Below, in pieces: positions 11,518 through 20,198 of a stretch of 64,000 bases of DNA. How positions within the stretch are numbered: position 1 is the stretch's first letter; each line of letters opens with the position of its first letter. The DNA lies in contig JBEKLQ010000001.1 of NCBI GenBank assembly GCA_050010115.1, forward strand, positions 62,001-126,000, written 5' to 3'. This stretch comes from JAKACA01 sp050010115 (GTDB lineage: Bacteria; Actinomycetota; Acidimicrobiia; Acidimicrobiales; Bog-793). The notes below the pieces were generated by a model, which saw nothing but the letters and a program-made list of their open reading frames with translations, was not told the origin of the DNA and ran no database searches. Made by a program: the position numbers and the translations under genes.

Positions 11518-12434
11518 TGGCGACCGAGACGATCTCGACAGAGCAGACGACGACGGCCGTCACCGTCGAGCGCCACAACGCCGAGGGCGACGTGATCGAC
11601 ACGGTCGAGCTCGACCCGGCGACCTTCGGTGTCGTACCGAACGTGCCCCTCCTGCACCAAGTCGTGACAGCCCAGCTGGCGGCACGGCGCTCTGGCACGC
11701 ACTCGACGAAGACGCGGTCCGAGGTCTCCGGCGGCGGAGCGAAGCCGTACCGTCAAAAGGGCACCGGCCGGGCCCGGCAAGGATCCATCCGCGCGCCGCA
11801 GTTCGCCGGCGGTGGCGTGGCCTTCGGCCCGAAACCCCGTAGCTACGCCCAGCGGACCCCTCGCAAGATGGTCCGCCTGGCACTGTGCTCGGCGCTGTCC
11901 GACCGTGTCGCTGAAGGCAAGCTCCGCCTGATCGACACCTGGCCGTTCGAGGTGCCGAAGACGAAGGACGCCGTGAAGACTCTGAACGCCTTGGACGTCG
12001 GCGGTCGCACGCTCATCGTGCTCTCGGCCGATGACGCCGTGGCTGAGCGGTCGTTCGGCAACCTACCGGACGTCACCCTCGTCGAAGCGGCGCAGCTCAC
12101 CGCATACGAGGTTATGGCGAACGACTGGATCGTGTTCACGAACGACACCATCCCCGGTGGCGTAACGGTGGTCGAGGGCTCCGCAGAGGCCGCTGCGGCG
12201 GCCCGGGAGGCCGCTGCGGAGGTCGCCGCTGAGGAGGCCGAGGTCGCCGCCGAGGAGGCTGAGGTCGCCGCCGAGGACGCTGCCGCCGCCGACGCTGCCG
12301 CTCCACTCGGCGGAGAAACCTCCGCCGAGTTGGACGACAGCGTCGACGACAGTTCCAGCGCCACCGCCGAGGACGACGAAGCGGACGACGAAGACGAAGA
12401 AGACGAAGCCACCGAACAGGAGGAGGGCGAATGA
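11517..12434 (+). CDS. rplD: 50S ribosomal protein L4 with long acidic C-terminal tail
   Basis: Exit-tunnel protein that in E. coli also represses its own operon. 305 residues, about 90 more than the usual 205-215. The core is normal (VSGGGAKPYRQKGTGRARQG loop, GGGVAFGPKPR). From residue about 215 an Ala/Glu-rich repeat (AAEEAEVAAEEAEVAAED) leads into a run of Asp/Glu ending TEQEEGE. The 21-bp coding repeat is at about 12221-12280. The stop overlaps the rplW start (ATGA). Start ATG 11517 shares its A with the rplC stop. Confidence 0.95.
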   Translation: MATETISTEQTTTAVTVERHNAEGDVIDTVELDPATFGVVPNVPLLHQVVTAQLAARRSGTHSTKTRSEVSGGGAKPYRQKGTGRARQGSIRAPQFAGGGVAFGPKPRSYAQRTPRKMVRLALCSALSDRVAEGKLRLIDTWPFEVPKTKDAVKTLNALDVGGRTLIVLSADDAVAERSFGNLPDVTLVEAAQLTAYEVMANDWIVFTNDTIPGGVTVVEGSAEAAAAAREAAAEVAAEEAEVAAEEAEVAAEDAAAADAAAPLGGETSAELDDSVDDSSSATAEDDEADDEDEEDEATEQEEGE

Positions 12435-12718
12435 GCGACAAGGCCATCCTGCTGCGGCCCGTCATCTCCGAGAAGTCGTACAAGCTGATGGACGAGGGCA
12501 CCTATGTGTTCGTCGTCGACAGCCGTGCCAACAAGATCGAGATCCGCGAGGCCGTGCAGTCCTCCTTCGGTGTGCGTGTCGCCAGCGTGAACACGCTGAA
12601 CCGCAAGGGCAAGCGCAAGCGCCAGCGCCGGGTCCAGGCATTTGGGCAGCGTCCCGACACCAAACGGGCGATCGTGCGTTTGGTGGGCGGCGACCGCATC
12701 GAGTTGTTCGAGGGTTGA
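12431..12718 (+). CDS. rplW: 50S ribosomal protein L23
   Basis: Protein at the tunnel exit, docking site for trigger factor and SRP. 95 residues, ordinary length. AGGAGGG (12421-12427) inside the end of rplD serves as ribosome site. Motifs include RPVISEKSYKLMDEGTYVF and VNTLNRKGKRKR. Coupled to rplD by a 4-base overlap. Confidence 0.96.
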   Translation: MSDKAILLRPVISEKSYKLMDEGTYVFVVDSRANKIEIREAVQSSFGVRVASVNTLNRKGKRKRQRRVQAFGQRPDTKRAIVRLVGGDRIELFEG

Positions 12719-12729
12719 GGGGAACGACG

Positions 12730-13566
12730 ATGGCACTCCGCAAGCGCAAGCCAACCAGCCCGGGACGGCGTTTCCAATCGGCCTCCGACTTCGCTGAGAT
12801 CACGAAGAACACGCCTGAGCGGACGCTCGTCGTGCCGAAGTCGGGCACCGGCGGCCGCAACAGCTACGGTCGCAAGACCGCTCGCCACCGCGGTGGTGGT
12901 CACAAGCAGCAGTACCGGATCGTCGACTTCCGTCGCGACAAGGACGGCGTGCCCGCCAAGGTCGCGGCGATCGAATACGACCCGAACCGCAACGCTCGCA
13001 TCGCATTGCTGCACTACCTCGACGGCGAGAAGCGTTACATCCTTGCCCCGGCTCGTGTGGCGGTCGGCGACATGCTCCAGTCCGGTCAGGGCTCGGACAT
13101 CCGGCCGGGCAATGCCCTGCCGCTCCGCTACATCCCGGTCGGGTCGGTCGTCCACAACGTCGAGCTGCGGCCCGGCGGCGGCGGCAAGCTCGCCCGCGGT
13201 GCGGGCATGAGCGTCCAGCTCGTCGCGAAAGAGGGCGCGTTCGCCACCCTCCGGCTGCCCTCGACCGAGATGCGCCGGGTGTCGATCGACTGCCGGGCAA
13301 CCCTCGGCGAAGTCGGCAACGCGGAGGCCGAGCTGATCTCGATCGGCAAGGCCGGCCGCAACCGCTGGAAAGGTGTACGCCCCCAGACCCGCGGCGTCGC
13401 CATGAACCCCGTCGACCACCCGCTCGGTGGTGGCGAGGGCAAGACATCAGGCGGCCGGCACCCTGTGTCGCCCTGGGGCAAGCCCGAGGGCCGCACGCGG
13501 CGCCGTCACCGCCCGTCCGACCAACTCATCGTCCGCCGTCGCCGCACCCGCGGCGCTCGCCGCTAG
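12730..13566 (+). CDS. rplB: 50S ribosomal protein L2
   Basis: Large-subunit protein needed for subunit joining and peptidyl transfer. 278 residues from ATG 12730 (MALRKRKPTSPGRR); a further in-frame start at 12715 would overlap rplW and is not favoured. The C-terminal GGGEGKTSGGRHPVSPWG carries the conserved His, followed by a basic tail RRRRTRGARR. Confidence 0.97.
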   Translation: MALRKRKPTSPGRRFQSASDFAEITKNTPERTLVVPKSGTGGRNSYGRKTARHRGGGHKQQYRIVDFRRDKDGVPAKVAAIEYDPNRNARIALLHYLDGEKRYILAPARVAVGDMLQSGQGSDIRPGNALPLRYIPVGSVVHNVELRPGGGGKLARGAGMSVQLVAKEGAFATLRLPSTEMRRVSIDCRATLGEVGNAEAELISIGKAGRNRWKGVRPQTRGVAMNPVDHPLGGGEGKTSGGRHPVSPWGKPEGRTRRRHRPSDQLIVRRRRTRGARR

Positions 13567-13584
13567 AAGCGCCGGGGGAATTCA

Positions 13585-13863
13585 ATGCCTCGCAGCCTGA
13601 AGAAGGGCGCGTTCGTCGACGACCATCTGTTGAAGAAGGTCGACGATCTGAACACAAGAAACGAGAAGCGGGTCGTCAAGACCTGGTCCCGCCGCTCGAC
13701 GATCATTCCCGACATGGTCGGGCACACGATCGCGGTTCACGACGGGCGTAAGCACGTGCCCGTCTACATCACCGAGTCCATGGTCGGTCACAAGCTCGGC
13801 GAGTTCGCGCCGACGCGCACATTCCGCTACCACGCCGGCCAAGAGCGGGCAGGGAGGCGCTGA
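13585..13863 (+). CDS. rpsS: 30S ribosomal protein S19
   Basis: Head protein that pairs with S13. 92 residues, MPRSLKKGAFVDDHLLKK start and VGHKLGEFAPTRTFRYH near the end, all standard. A GGGGGAA patch precedes the ATG. rplV follows after one base. Confidence 0.97.
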   Translation: MPRSLKKGAFVDDHLLKKVDDLNTRNEKRVVKTWSRRSTIIPDMVGHTIAVHDGRKHVPVYITESMVGHKLGEFAPTRTFRYHAGQERAGRR

Positions 13864-13864
13864 C

Positions 13865-14635
13865 GTGACTGCGACCAAGACAAACGAGCGTCCCGGCACG
13901 CGGGCGGTGCTGCGTCACTCGCGCATGTCCGCTTACAAGGCGCGGGAGGTCCTGAACCTCATCCGCGGCCAGGACTTCCAGCGGGCGACGGAGATCCTCG
14001 AGTACTGCGACCGTGGCGCTGCCGAGGTGATCGGCAAGCTGCTCAATTCCGCAGCTGCCAACGCCCGCCACAACGACGGCCTCGAGCCATCCGAGATGTT
14101 CGTGTCGGCGTGCTACGCCGACGAGGGCACGACGCTGAAGCGCTGGCGCCCGCGAGCCAGAGGCCGGGCGACGAGGATCCGCAAGCGCACCTGCCACATC
14201 ACCGTGATCCTGTCCCGGCTGCCGGAAGATGAGATCGCGCGTCGCCGCGCTCGCGTCGTGGCCGAGCAGGCTGACCGCCGCGCCCGCCGTGTTGCCGGTG
14301 GCCGTCGCCGGGCACGTGCCGGTGCGGCAGCTGACAGCACGCGCGCCGAGGGTGAGGTCACCGACGAGACCAAGGCATCCAGCGAGGCGCTGGCAGCGCT
14401 CTCGGCGGCACGCGCCATCGAGACGACCACGCACCACGCTGAGCTGGAAGCCGAAGCCGGGAGCGCCATCAACCTCGAAGCCGACGAGGAAGTCGACGAG
14501 GAAGTCGACGAGGAAGTCGACGACACCACCGACGAGTCCGCCGAGACAGACGACTCCACTGAGACGGTGGCGGAGACAAGCGACGACGAGGACGACGGCG
14601 CTCCGACCAGCGACCAGCCGGACGAGGAGAACTGA
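13865..14635 (+). CDS. rplV: 50S ribosomal protein L22 with extended acidic tail
   Basis: Tunnel-wall protein contacting all 23S domains. 256 residues against about 110-120 for the core. The core runs to about residue 120 (CHITVILSR), a basic stretch (RRARRVAGGRRRARAG) follows, then about 100 acidic residues including EVDEEVDEEVDEEVDD from a 12-bp repeat (14483-14518). Start GTG 13865, with GGGAGG about 8 nt upstream. The stop overlaps the rpsC ATG by one base. Extended L22 is known in other actinobacteria; this tail is especially acidic. Confidence 0.94.
   Translation: MTATKTNERPGTRAVLRHSRMSAYKAREVLNLIRGQDFQRATEILEYCDRGAAEVIGKLLNSAAANARHNDGLEPSEMFVSACYADEGTTLKRWRPRARGRATRIRKRTCHITVILSRLPEDEIARRRARVVAEQADRRARRVAGGRRRARAGAAADSTRAEGEVTDETKASSEALAALSAARAIETTTHHAELEAEAGSAINLEADEEVDEEVDEEVDDTTDESAETDDSTETVAETSDDEDDGAPTSDQPDEEN
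14483..14518 (+). repeat. 12-bp in-frame repeat in rplV
   Basis: GACGAGGAAGTC occurs three times in tandem, coding DEEV repeats in the acidic tail of L22. Confidence 0.85.
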
Positions 14636-15591
14636 TGGGCCAGAAGGTCAATCCGTACGGTTTCCGCCTTGGCGTGACGACCGACTGGAAGTCGCGGTGG
14701 TTCGACGACCGCAACTACCAGGACGCCGTCATCGAGGACTGGCATATACGCGACTACCTCATGGGCCAGCTCGAAGCTGCGGCCGTGAGTCGCATCGAGA
14801 TCGAGCGCACCCGTGACCGCTTGCGAGTGGACGTGCACACGGCGCGCCCGGGCATCGTCATCGGCCGTCGCGGCGCCGAGGCGGACCGCCTCCGCCGCCA
14901 GCTCGGCCGGATCACGCACAACGCCAACGTTCAGCTCAACATCCAGGAGATCAAGCAGCCCGAGCTCGAAGCGGCCTTGATCGCCCAGGGGATCGCGGAC
15001 CAGCTCGCTCGACGGATCAGTTTCCGCCGGGCGATGAAGCGTGCGATCCAGACGGTGCAGAAGGCCGGCGCCCAGGGCGTGCGTGTCCAATGCTCCGGCC
15101 GTCTCGGCGGATCGGAGATGGCCCGCAAGGAGTCCTACCGCGAAGGTCGGGTGCCGTTGCACACCTTGAGGGCGGACATCGACTACGGGTTTCGTGAGGC
15201 GAAGACCACGACCGGCCGGGTCGGCGTGAAGGTCTGGATCTACAAGGGCGACATCCTCCCGTACAAGACGTCGGTCGAGGACAAGATCTCCCGCGAGGCT
15301 GCCATGGCAGTCGGCGAGACCTCGGGCCAGGGCCGCCCGCGCCGTATCGTGAGCGCTGGCGGTGGCCGCCGGCGCCCCGAGCTCGGCGAGCCAGGCTCGG
15401 TCCCTGAGCCCAGTGAGGTCCAGCCGGAGGCCGTGGTCCCCGAGGCGCCGGAGGCGGTGGTTGCCGCCTCCTTGCCAGGTGCGGCCGGGGGCGACGAAGC
15501 GCTCGAGCGGCTCCTCGCCGAGGAGGAGGAGATCGAGCGGCGCACACGTGAGCACCACGACGTGCCGCACTTCCGCAGGGAGAACGACTGA
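14635..15591 (+). CDS. rpsC: 30S ribosomal protein S3 with C-terminal extension
   Basis: mRNA-entry protein with two KH-like domains; the N-terminal KH has the GRRG loop (VIGRRGAEADRL). 318 residues, about 80 beyond the core. The extension after about residue 240 is Pro/Glu/Ala-rich and ends with a charged helix (EEEEIERRTREHHDVPHF). Start ATG overlaps the rplV stop; its own stop overlaps the rplP start. Confidence 0.96.
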   Translation: MGQKVNPYGFRLGVTTDWKSRWFDDRNYQDAVIEDWHIRDYLMGQLEAAAVSRIEIERTRDRLRVDVHTARPGIVIGRRGAEADRLRRQLGRITHNANVQLNIQEIKQPELEAALIAQGIADQLARRISFRRAMKRAIQTVQKAGAQGVRVQCSGRLGGSEMARKESYREGRVPLHTLRADIDYGFREAKTTTGRVGVKVWIYKGDILPYKTSVEDKISREAAMAVGETSGQGRPRRIVSAGGGRRRPELGEPGSVPEPSEVQPEAVVPEAPEAVVAASLPGAAGGDEALERLLAEEEEIERRTREHHDVPHFRREND

Positions 15592-16028
15592 TGTTGATGC
15601 CCCGGAAGACCAAGCATCGCAAGCAGCAGCGGGGCCGCCTGACGGGCATGACCAAAGGTGGCGAGTCGATCACCTTCGGCGACTACGGCATCCAGGCGCT
15701 CGAGCCTGCGTGGGTCACCGCCCGCCAGATCGAGGCCGCTCGTATCGCCATGACCCGCCACGTCCGTCGTGGCGGAAAGGTGTGGATCCGGGTGTTCCCG
15801 GACAAGCCGGTCACGCAGAAACCCGCCGAGACACGCATGGGCTCAGGCAAGGGGAACCCCGAGCACTGGGTGGCAGTCGTCCGCCCGGGCCGGATCCTCT
15901 TCGAGCTCTCGGGCGTCGACGAGGCGCTTGCTCGAGGTGCCATGGAGCGGGCGATCCAGAAGCTGCCGATGAAGGCTCGCTTCATCTGCCGGCCCGGGGT
16001 CGGCTCGACTCCGGAGGTGCAGGTCTGA
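15591..16028 (+). CDS. rplP: 50S ribosomal protein L16
   Basis: Large-subunit protein by the A-site tRNA elbow. 145 residues, MLMPRKTKHRKQQRGR start and RMGSGKGNPEHWVAVV core as in the family. One-base overlaps with rpsC and rpmC on either side. Confidence 0.97.
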   Translation: MLMPRKTKHRKQQRGRLTGMTKGGESITFGDYGIQALEPAWVTARQIEAARIAMTRHVRRGGKVWIRVFPDKPVTQKPAETRMGSGKGNPEHWVAVVRPGRILFELSGVDEALARGAMERAIQKLPMKARFICRPGVGSTPEVQV

Positions 16029-16291
16029 TGACGACTGCAAACGAGATCCGCGAGCTGGACGACGACGAGCTCGAGAACCGATTGATCAACGCCCGCAAGG
16101 AGCTGTTCAACCTGCGCTTCCAAGCCGCCACCGGCAGGCTCGACAACTCGGCCCGAGTGGGCGAGGTCCGTCGGGAGATCGCCCGGTTACTTACCGTGCT
16201 GCGCCAGCGCGAGGCAGGGATCAGCGTGGCGGCAGCAGTAGGGACAGCCCAGCGTGGCGGCCGTCGCCGTCGCCGGGACGAGGAGGACTGA
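16028..16291 (+). CDS. rpmC: 50S ribosomal protein L29
   Basis: Small helical protein near the tunnel exit. 87 residues, longer than the usual 60-77 because of a tail that ends GGRRRRRDEED. Core motifs ELENRLINARKELFNLRFQ are clear. It starts inside the rplP stop (TGATG) and its stop overlaps the rpsQ ATG. Confidence 0.95.
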   Translation: MTTANEIRELDDDELENRLINARKELFNLRFQAATGRLDNSARVGEVRREIARLLTVLRQREAGISVAAAVGTAQRGGRRRRRDEED

Positions 16292-16656
16292 TGGCCGAGA
16301 ACGAGACCACCGAGGCCGGCGAGGCTGGCGGCACCGCCGCGGCCGCCACCACATCGGCGCCCGCCACTGCGGAGGCTGCTGAGGCTGTCGAGGCTGCTGC
16401 GTCCCGGGAGAACCGCCGCAAGGTCCGTGAGGGCATCGTGGTGTCGACGGCGATGGAGAAGACGGCCGTGGTCGCCGTGACCGAGCGTGTGCGGCACCGC
16501 CGCTACGCCAAGACCGTGCAGCGCACCCGCAAGCTCTACGTGCACGACGAGGAGAACGAAGCCGCCAACGGCGACCGCGTCCGGGTGGCGGAGACGCGTC
16601 CGTACTCGAAGTCGAAGCGCTGGCGCCTGGTCGCGGTCCTGGAGCGTGCCCGATGA
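16291..16656 (+). CDS. rpsQ: 30S ribosomal protein S17 with N-terminal extension
   Basis: 16S rRNA-binding OB-fold protein. 121 residues; the first 40 or so are an Ala/Glu/Thr-rich extension (ETTEAGEAGGTAAAATT), and the core starts near RRKVREGIVVSTAMEKTAVV. The ATG at 16291 overlaps the rpmC stop, which supports the long form. 4-base overlap with rplN. Confidence 0.95.
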   Translation: MAENETTEAGEAGGTAAAATTSAPATAEAAEAVEAAASRENRRKVREGIVVSTAMEKTAVVAVTERVRHRRYAKTVQRTRKLYVHDEENEAANGDRVRVAETRPYSKSKRWRLVAVLERAR

Positions 16657-17021
16657 TCCAGCAGGAGTCACGGCTCCGGGTCGCCGACAACTCCGGGGCC
16701 AAGGAAGTCCTCTGCATCAAGGTGCTCGGTGGCTCACGCCGCCGGTACGCCCGGATCGGCGACGTGTTCATCGCCACGGTGAAGGACGCCGTACCGGGTG
16801 CAGCGGTGAAGAAGGGCGATGTCGTCCGCTGCGTCGTCGTGCGCACCAAGAAGGAGAACCGGCGGCCTGATGGCAGCTACATACGTTTTGACGAGAACGC
16901 CGCCGTTCTCATCAACGACCAGCTCCAGCCGAGGGGTACCCGAATCTTCGGGCCCGTCGGCCGTGAGCTGCGCGAGAAGCGATTCATGAGGATCGTGTCA
17001 CTCGCTCCGGAGGTGATCTGA
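16653..17021 (+). CDS. rplN: 50S ribosomal protein L14
   Basis: Large-subunit interface protein. 122 residues, the canonical length, with MIQQESRLRVADNSGAKEV at the start and FGPVGRELREKRFMRIVSLA at the end. Overlaps rpsQ by ATGA; rplX starts immediately after its stop. Confidence 0.98.
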   Translation: MIQQESRLRVADNSGAKEVLCIKVLGGSRRRYARIGDVFIATVKDAVPGAAVKKGDVVRCVVVRTKKENRRPDGSYIRFDENAAVLINDQLQPRGTRIFGPVGRELREKRFMRIVSLAPEVI

Positions 17022-17327
17022 ATGCGAATCCGTAAGGGCGACCGAGTGCAGGTACTGCAGGGCAAGGATCGCGGGCGGTCCGGCGAAGTCATGCGGGCGA
17101 TCCCGAGCGAGAACAAGGTGATCGTGGAGGGCGTGAACATCCACAAGCGGCACCAGCGCCCACGCCGCGGCACCATGCAGGGCGGCATCATCGACAAGGA
17201 CATGCCGATGCATGTCGCCTCGGTGGCGATCATCTGCTCGAGCTGCGGCCCCACGCGCATCGGCTACCGGCAGGACGAGCAGGGTCGCAAGCTGCGCGTC
17301 TGCCGGAAGTGCGGGGGTGACCTGTGA
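17022..17327 (+). CDS. rplX: 50S ribosomal protein L24
   Basis: Assembly-initiator protein with a KOW motif (RKGDRVQVLQGKDRGRSGEV). 101 residues. The C-terminal half has two CxxC pairs (CSSC and CRKC), forming a probable zinc ribbon. It overlaps rplE by GTGA. Confidence 0.96.
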   Translation: MRIRKGDRVQVLQGKDRGRSGEVMRAIPSENKVIVEGVNIHKRHQRPRRGTMQGGIIDKDMPMHVASVAIICSSCGPTRIGYRQDEQGRKLRVCRKCGGDL

Positions 17328-17905
17328 GCCCCGAAGCGGCCGGCACCGTGGCCACGCGGCCGCGCCTCCGGGCACGCTACGACGCCGAGATTCGCGACCA
17401 GCTGCGGACACAGCTCGGGCTCTCCAACATCATGGAGGTCCCACGCCTCGAGAAGATCGTGATCAACATGGGCGTCGGACGTGCCACTCAGCAGCAGTCG
17501 CTGCTCGATGGCGCTGTCCGGGACCTGTCGGCGATCGCCGGCCAGAAACCGGTCGTCACCAAAGCACGCAAGTCCATCGCCGGGTTCAAGCTCCGCCAGG
17601 GCAATGCCATCGGTTGCATGGTGACGCTGCGGGGCGACCGCATGTGGGAGTTCCTCGACCGGCTCATCAGCCTGTCGATCCCGCGGATCCGTGACTTCCG
17701 GGGCCTGTCGCCCCGGAGTTTCGACGGGCACGGCAACTACACGTTCGGTGTTACCGAGCAGCTGATCTTCCCGGAGATCAACTACGACAAGATCGATTCG
17801 ACCCGCGGGATGGACATCTCGATCGTGACGTCCGCCCGCACCGACGACGAAGGCCGTGCGTTGCTCATGGCCTTCGGATTCCCATTCCGACGCGAAGGGC
17901 AGTAA
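17324..17905 (+). CDS. rplE: 50S ribosomal protein L5
   Basis: 5S rRNA-binding protein of the central protuberance. 193 residues; GTG 17324 overlaps the rplX stop and gives about 15 extra N-terminal residues before the core (RARYDAEIRDQL). Motifs VINMGVG, KARKSIAGFKLR and FPEINYDK are present. Confidence 0.96.
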   Translation: MSPEAAGTVATRPRLRARYDAEIRDQLRTQLGLSNIMEVPRLEKIVINMGVGRATQQQSLLDGAVRDLSAIAGQKPVVTKARKSIAGFKLRQGNAIGCMVTLRGDRMWEFLDRLISLSIPRIRDFRGLSPRSFDGHGNYTFGVTEQLIFPEINYDKIDSTRGMDISIVTSARTDDEGRALLMAFGFPFRREGQ

Positions 17906-17911
17906 GCGGGT

Positions 17912-18097
17912 ATGGCCAAGAAGGCACTGATCCAAAAACAGCAGCGGACCCCGAAGTTCAAGGTTCGCGCCTACTCGCGCTGCCGGCGCTGCGGCCGGCC
18001 GAAAGCGGTCTACCGCAAGTTCGGCCTGTGCCGCATCTGCCTGCGGGAGCTCGTGCACGCCGGCGAAGTGCCCGGTGTCACCAAGGCGAGCTGGTGA
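17912..18097 (+). CDS. rpsN: 30S ribosomal protein S14, zinc type
   Basis: 61-residue short form with the zinc cysteines C24, C27, C40, C43 (CRRC, CRIC). Zinc-independent S14 copies are longer and usually lie elsewhere under Zur control; none is in this window. Confidence 0.96.
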   Translation: MAKKALIQKQQRTPKFKVRAYSRCRRCGRPKAVYRKFGLCRICLRELVHAGEVPGVTKASW

Positions 18098-18113
18098 GAG
18101 GAGGCGATCGACG

Positions 18114-18518
18114 ATGACCATGACTGACCCGATCGCGGACATGCTGACGCGCGTTCGCAACGCCAACGTCGCCATGCATGACACCGTGCGCATGCCGAGC
18201 TCGAAGTTGAAGGAGTCCCTCGCCGTGATACTCGAGCGTGAGGGGTACATCGCGGGCTTTGAGATCCGCGACGACCCGAAGCGCCCCGGGCGGGAGCTCG
18301 AGATCACCCTCAAGTACACCGGTGAGCGTGACCGCGTCATCGGCGGGCTGAAGCGCGTCTCGAAGCCCGGCCTCCGTATCTATGTGCGGGCCGACCGGTT
18401 GCCTCGGGTGCTCGGAGGGCTCGGTGTTGCCGTGCTGTCGACGAGCCAGGGGCTGATGACCGACCGTGAGGCGCGCCACCACAAGGTCGGTGGCGAGGTG
18501 CTCTGTTATGTCTGGTGA
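18114..18518 (+). CDS. rpsH: 30S ribosomal protein S8
   Basis: 16S rRNA central-domain protein; in E. coli the repressor of the spc operon. 134 residues from ATG 18114 (MTMTDPIADMLTRVRNA), with AGAGGAGG about 9 nt upstream. An upstream start at 18075 would overlap rpsN. Ends STSQGLMTDREARHHKVGGE...YVW, as in the family. Confidence 0.97.
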   Translation: MTMTDPIADMLTRVRNANVAMHDTVRMPSSKLKESLAVILEREGYIAGFEIRDDPKRPGRELEITLKYTGERDRVIGGLKRVSKPGLRIYVRADRLPRVLGGLGVAVLSTSQGLMTDREARHHKVGGEVLCYVW

Positions 18519-18527
18519 GGTGCGCTG

Positions 18528-19067
18528 ATGTCCCGCATCGGGAGAAACCCGATCCCCCTTCCCTCCGGCGTCGAAGTCACGCTGGCGGATCGGCGCGTCG
18601 TCGTGAAGGGCCCTCAGGGCCAGTTGCACCGCGACCTGCCGGGCGAGATCACGGTCCGACAACAGGACTCCACGCTCCTCGTCGAGCGGCCCGATGACCA
18701 GCGCCACAACCGGGCGCTGCATGGCCTCACGCGCTCGCTCGTCGCCAACATGGTGACGGGGGTGACGGCGGGCTACTCGAAGGACCTGGAGATCGTGGGT
18801 GTCGGTTACCGCGCCACGGCGAAGGGACCGGAGCAGATCGAGTTGGCGCTCGGTTTCAGCCACTCGATCGTCGTCGACGCCCCACAGGGCATCTCGTTCG
18901 AGGTGCCGGCCCCGACGCGCATCACCGTGCGGGGCATCGACAAGGAGCTCGTCGGCCAAGTCGCCGCCGACATCCGCAAGATCCGCAAGCCGGAGCCCTA
19001 CAAGGGCAAGGGCGTGCGGTACGCGGGCGAGGTCGTGCGCCGCAAGGCCGGGAAGGCAGCGAAGTAA
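18528..19067 (+). CDS. rplF: 50S ribosomal protein L6
   Basis: Large-subunit protein near the factor-binding site. 179 residues with the duplicated fold; MSRIGRNPIPLPSGV at the start and RKPEPYKGKGVRYAGEVV near the end are typical. Confidence 0.97.
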   Translation: MSRIGRNPIPLPSGVEVTLADRRVVVKGPQGQLHRDLPGEITVRQQDSTLLVERPDDQRHNRALHGLTRSLVANMVTGVTAGYSKDLEIVGVGYRATAKGPEQIELALGFSHSIVVDAPQGISFEVPAPTRITVRGIDKELVGQVAADIRKIRKPEPYKGKGVRYAGEVVRRKAGKAAK

Positions 19068-19069
19068 GC

Positions 19070-19432
19070 ATGGGCACGAAGACCCGAACTCACGAGCTGA
19101 AGGACCGCCGTCACCGGCGCGTTCGCAAGAAGGTCGCCGGCACGCCGGAGCGGCCCCGCCTTGCGGTGTTCCGCTCGAACCGCCACATCGTCGCCCAGCT
19201 GATCGACGACCGCGCCGGCACGACGCTGGCTGCGGCCTCGACCGTCGAGGCGGCGCTGCGCACCGGCGGGACCGGGAACGCCACGGCTGCGGCCGAGGTG
19301 GGCCGGCTCGTCGCCGAGCGCGCCCTGGCCAAAGGTGTCACGAAGGTCGTCTTCGACCGGGGTGGCGCCCGCTACCACGGTCGGGTCGCTGCGCTCGCTG
19401 CGGCCGCTCGCGAAGCCGGATTGGAGCTGTAA
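19070..19432 (+). CDS. rplR: 50S ribosomal protein L18
   Basis: 5S rRNA-binding protein. 120 residues; RPRLAVFRSNRHIVAQLIDD and VVFDRGGARYHGRVAALA identify it. Two-base gap from rplF; the stop overlaps the rpsE start by one base. Confidence 0.96.
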   Translation: MGTKTRTHELKDRRHRRVRKKVAGTPERPRLAVFRSNRHIVAQLIDDRAGTTLAAASTVEAALRTGGTGNATAAAEVGRLVAERALAKGVTKVVFDRGGARYHGRVAALAAAAREAGLEL

Positions 19433-19983
19433 TGGCAGAGTCCCAGTACGAAGAGCGGACCATCAAGGTCAACCGTGTCGCGAAGGTCGTGAAGGGTGGC
19501 CGGCGTTTCTCGTTCACTGCCCTGATGGTGATCGGCGACGGCAACGGCCGGGTCGGCCTCGGCTACGGCAAGGCCAAGGAAGCTGGTCTCGCCGTGCAAA
19601 AGGGCATCGACGAGGCCAAGAAGAACATGATCGACGTGCCGCTCGCCGGGACGACGATCACGCACCCGATCATCGGTCGCGCCGGCGCCGGGCGGATCCT
19701 GCTCAAGCCCGCAGCCCCTGGTACCGGCGTCATCGCCGGCGGAGCAGCGCGCTCCATCTTGGAGATGGCCGGTATCCGCGACGTCGTGGCGAAGTCGCTC
19801 GGGACATCGAACGCCATCAACGTGGCACACGCCACCGTGGCCGGCCTGAAAGCCCTGCGCCGGCCCGACGACGTCGCCCGCATGCGCGGCAAGACGCCCG
19901 AAGAGGTGACCCCGGCAGGCGTGCTGCGCGCCTACGAGGAGCGCCGCCGGCTCGGCCGCGCGGCCGCAGCGGTGGAGGGCTGA
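19432..19983 (+). CDS. rpsE: 30S ribosomal protein S5
   Basis: Accuracy and mRNA-helicase-face protein. 183 residues; double-stranded RNA-binding-like N-domain (RVAKVVKGGRRFSFTALMVIGD) and the GAGRILLKPAAPGTGVIAGG loop are conserved. ATG 19432 shares its A with the rplR stop. Confidence 0.97.
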   Translation: MAESQYEERTIKVNRVAKVVKGGRRFSFTALMVIGDGNGRVGLGYGKAKEAGLAVQKGIDEAKKNMIDVPLAGTTITHPIIGRAGAGRILLKPAAPGTGVIAGGAARSILEMAGIRDVVAKSLGTSNAINVAHATVAGLKALRRPDDVARMRGKTPEEVTPAGVLRAYEERRRLGRAAAAVEG

Positions 19984-19984
19984 C

Positions 19985-20194
19985 ATGGCCGATCTCATCG
20001 TCACCCAGGTCCGCTCGGCCATCGGCACCAAGCCGAAGCACCGCGGAACTCTTCGTGCCCTCGGGCTCGGGCGAATTGGCAAGTCGAACGTCTTGCCCGA
20101 CCGGCCCGAGATCCGCGGCATGATCGCCCGCGTCCCTCACCTCGTGGAGGTCACCGAGGTGGGGGTGCCGAGCAGCTCCGCCGGAGAGGATTGA
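19985..20194 (+). CDS. rpmD: 50S ribosomal protein L30
   Basis: 69 residues, a little longer than the usual 58-60 because of a C-terminal tail (VPSSSAGED). Core: IVTQVRSAIGTKPKHRGTLR and LGLGRIGKSN. One-base gap from rpsE. Confidence 0.95.
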   Translation: MADLIVTQVRSAIGTKPKHRGTLRALGLGRIGKSNVLPDRPEIRGMIARVPHLVEVTEVGVPSSSAGED

Positions 20195-20198
20195 AGTC

